In this document: one piece after another, positions 62,150-64,000 of the stretch
Layout: each line of letters begins with the position of its first letter
Position numbering within the stretch: position 1 is the first letter of the stretch
Assembly (NCBI GenBank): GCA_024696945.1
Contig: JAILGF010000185.1
Location: 1-64,000 of the forward strand
Length of the DNA: 64,000 nucleotides
Source: Lachnospiraceae bacterium
GTDB taxonomy: Bacteria > Bacillota > Clostridia > Lachnospirales > Lachnospiraceae
Direction: 5' to 3'
Translations under genes and position numbers: made by a program
The notes under the pieces: model-generated
What the model saw: only the letters and a program-made list of their open reading frames with translations
The model's database searches: none
What the model was told of the DNA's origin: nothing

Positions 62150-62165
62150 CAAGGCGATATTTTTA
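62130..62165 (+). terminator. Intrinsic terminator overlapping the ligase stop codon
   Basis: CGCCTTGTC (62130-62138) pairs perfectly with GACAAGGCG (62148-62156) across GGGGAGCCT, followed by ATATTTTTATT. The TGA stop (62147-62149) lies in the hairpin. Confidence 0.85.
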
Positions 62166-62211
62166 TTATTGAAAAAGTAACTTTTGGTGACTTTTTGAAT
62201 CTTCGGTTGTG

Positions 62212-62220
62212 TGATATTAT
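62212..62220 (+). promoter_or_regulatory. Extended -10 promoter for the first DUF6273 gene
   Basis: TG-A-TATTAT at 62212-62220, about 100 bp before the start codon. Confidence 0.5.
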
Positions 62221-62323
62221 ATCTTTGTAGCATATTTTATAGAAGGTGGCTGCACGACAATCAGCCTGATCCTGTTTTGTTGGTTGTGCCGTGGGAACCG
62301 GGAAAAATGAAAGGACGGAGAAA

Positions 62324-63577
62324 ATGAAAGCAAAAAAGATGAAGAAGATTTTGGGAGTTGCTCTTATGTTAGTGCTGGTGCTGATCCTGCTCCCTGTTCG
62401 TGAACGTGTATCAGCAGCCACAAAGCCTGCAAAACCAAAGATAACCCTTGCGTTATCCAAAGACAAAGCATCGGCTACCCTTACGATCAAGAAAACAAAG
62501 CGTGCCGAAGGGTATCAGATAATGGTAAAACTGCCCGGAGCTAAGAAATACACAGAGCTTACTATATTAGAGCTTGACGGAAAGAAAAAGAGAAGCTTTA
62601 CTATAGGGAATGTTCCGAGCGGAAAGTATACCGTAAAGGTAAGAGGTTATGCAATACAGAACGGAAATACTGTTTATGGCAAATACAGCAAGGCTAAGTC
62701 TGTTACGATCGAGAACAACAATGCGTTAGATTCTGAAATAAAGCAGGGCGATATCGTTACCTTTGGCTCTTTCGAACAGGATGGCGATGAAGATAACGGC
62801 AAAGAACCCATAGAATGGATCGTGCTTTCAAATGATAACGGAAAGCTCTTTATGGTAAGTGTATATGCATTGGAAGGTGGCATCATTGATGAGTGTTTTT
62901 ATGATGACGACGATGACGACGATGATGACGACGATGACGACGAGGATTATGATGAGGACGATGACGATGATGGTTTCTATCATGATTCAAACAGCTGGCT
63001 TGACAATATTTTCGACGGTACATGGAAAAACAGCCAGCTCAGAAAGCATCTTAACGAAGAGTTTTTAATATCGGCATTTAACGAAAAAGAGATCGAGTTT
63101 ATTGCGGATACAGAGCTTGCGGATTCAGATTGCACTGACAAGGTGTTCCTGTTATCCCTGGATGAAGTAACGAATAAGGATTATGGTTTTGAACGCGAGG
63201 CAGATCGTACCTGTGCACCTTCAAAGGCTGCCAAAGGAGTATATGTTTACAAAGGATATGCAGATTATGGGAAAACACATGTAGCAAACGAAGACAAGTT
63301 TGCATGCTATTATTGGCTGCGGACTCGCAAAGATACTAAATATACATATGATTACGGATTCTATCTTGTTGAGGATGACGGTCAGATCGGCTCTAATGTT
63401 TGTTGGGGAGATGAATATCCGACAGGTACCGGCTACTATATGGAAGATGAATTATATATAGAGGATGATGAATTTGGTATCCGTCCGGCACTTGTAATTG
63501 AACTGAAGAGCGGCATCGAAAATGTACTGTCCAAGACCGGAAAGACCATGAAGGAAGAGTGGAAGAATGCTAAATAA
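62324..63577 (+). CDS. Exported DUF6273 protein with fibronectin-like N-terminus and poly-Asp run
   Basis: The 417-residue protein has a signal peptide (MKKILGVALMLVLVLILLPV, cleavage near VSAA), a fibronectin type III-like domain (about 35-135: ITLALSKDKASATLTIKKTK, AEGYQIMVKLPGAKKY, SGKYTVKVRGYAI), and a DUF6273 domain (about 145-410: GDIVTFGSFEQDGDED, EPIEWIVLSNDNGKLFMVSVYALEG, then YWLRTR and GIRPALVIEL near the end). Thirteen Asp in a row followed by a mixed Asp/Glu stretch interrupt it near 198-222. ATG 62324 has AAAGGA eight bases upstream. Function unknown; DUF6273 is common in secreted Clostridia proteins. Confidence 0.85.
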   Translation: MKAKKMKKILGVALMLVLVLILLPVRERVSAATKPAKPKITLALSKDKASATLTIKKTKRAEGYQIMVKLPGAKKYTELTILELDGKKKRSFTIGNVPSGKYTVKVRGYAIQNGNTVYGKYSKAKSVTIENNNALDSEIKQGDIVTFGSFEQDGDEDNGKEPIEWIVLSNDNGKLFMVSVYALEGGIIDECFYDDDDDDDDDDDDDEDYDEDDDDDGFYHDSNSWLDNIFDGTWKNSQLRKHLNEEFLISAFNEKEIEFIADTELADSDCTDKVFLLSLDEVTNKDYGFEREADRTCAPSKAAKGVYVYKGYADYGKTHVANEDKFACYYWLRTRKDTKYTYDYGFYLVEDDGQIGSNVCWGDEYPTGTGYYMEDELYIEDDEFGIRPALVIELKSGIENVLSKTGKTMKEEWKNAK

Positions 63578-63631
63578 TTATTGACATTGAGAATAAGTTT
63601 GAGCTGAGTTCGTTGGAGGAGGAAAAAGAAG

Positions 63632-64000
63632 ATGAAACAGAAACATCGATACATCGTAAAGTGTATCGTTACATTTGTGCTTGCTATCTGTATAGTGCTG
63701 GGGAGTATCCCGGTGCTGCCCGAGGTTACAGATGTAAAGGCGGAAACAATATATCCTATCATAGATACACCTGAGCTTGGTATAGGAAAGATAGGGAACC
63801 CTAAGGCACCGGAATCTGCAGATGATCCATGGACAGGCAGTTATGTTTATTATGGTAAGTATTCTGCTTTTGAAGACAACACACCGTTGCCTATAAAATT
63901 TAGAGTGCTTCAAAACGATACTACGGATTTTAGTAAGGAAGTAGAACAAGGGAAAGCACATACAATGTTCCTTGACAGTGATAGGATATTAGATAATGTT
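63632..64000 (+). CDS. Exported DUF6273-like protein, 3' end beyond the window
   Basis: An open frame of 123 codons runs to the window edge from ATG 63632, which has GGAGGAGG nine bases upstream. The N-terminus MKQKHRYIVKCIVTFVLAIC continues as a signal peptide with probable cleavage near VKAETIYP. The mature part has GSYVYYGKYSAFEDNTPLPI then KFRVLQND and MFLDSDRILDNV, which match the start of DUF6273 domains (fGkY...pI.WrVL). It follows the other DUF6273 gene by 54 bp and is probably co-transcribed with it. Confidence 0.85.
   Translation, partial: MKQKHRYIVKCIVTFVLAICIVLGSIPVLPEVTDVKAETIYPIIDTPELGIGKIGNPKAPESADDPWTGSYVYYGKYSAFEDNTPLPIKFRVLQNDTTDFSKEVEQGKAHTMFLDSDRILDNV

Overview
The window looks like the chromosome of a Gram-positive anaerobe of class Clostridia, most likely a Lachnospiraceae member near Butyrivibrio. 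This is inferred from moderate GC, strong AGGAGG ribosome sites, and the gene set: Veg, YjfB, RapZ, DUF1292, NrdG, CstA, MiaA, two intracellular GH43 enzymes and many Big2/DUF6273 exported proteins. No rRNA operon, insertion sequence, prophage or CRISPR array is visible. Most of the window is ordinary chromosomal coding sequence in short operons separated by good sigma-A promoters and intrinsic terminators.

Layout. 1-511: a minus-strand tRNA array (Pro, Gly, Arg, His, Gln) behind a consensus promoter. 587-5756: rdgB, an alpha/beta hydrolase without its serine nucleophile, a THUMP-type RNA methyltransferase and a SUV3-like helicase. 5814-10851: an anchored GH18 protein, MscS channel, asnS with an overlapping Nudix gene, and a YjfB motility peptide. 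11052-14903: tRNA-Lys, a large hybrid histidine kinase interrupted by one in-frame TAA, and an XRE regulator. 15033-20817: two glycosyltransferases, GNAT and Nudix genes, a LytTR regulator with a membrane protein of unknown function, and an MBL-fold protein. 20845-28721: an intact alpha/beta hydrolase, glpK, cstA, a membrane protein of unknown function, ybaK, and SDR and Gfo/Idh/MocA dehydrogenases.

28766-31813 is a minus-strand block (tadA, GNAT, nrdG, veg, and a protein behind a sigma-28-like promoter). 32051-45360 is rich in signalling and surface genes. It holds a minus-strand run of DUF1292, CHASE2-adenylate cyclase, TIM-barrel protein, GAF-HD-GYP and FecR surface protein; upstream on the same strand lie a membrane-anchored trigger-factor-like isomerase, an RNA methyltransferase and a two-component system. 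Two Big2 exported proteins bracket this block. 45610-52436: PHP phosphoesterase, ComEC-like lipoprotein, MATE pump, miaA, rapZ, a lipoprotein gene enclosed by a long inverted repeat, and an AEC transporter. 52620-64000: two GH43 enzymes, rhomboid protease, trmB, a duplicated-domain lipoprotein, aroE, a sugar nucleotidyltransferase, galE, an O-antigen-ligase-like protein and two DUF6273 exported proteins, the last cut by the window edge.

The most distinctive signals are: the inverted-repeat cassette at 50836-51483, whose left arm begins at the predicted transcription start; the FecR/HD-GYP/CHASE2-cyclase cluster; the serine-less hydrolase with a charged tail; the single-stop hybrid kinase; the LytTR gene with a palindrome over its -35 box; and several families of small dispersed hairpin repeats. 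Function calls rest on motif recognition by eye, not on database searches.
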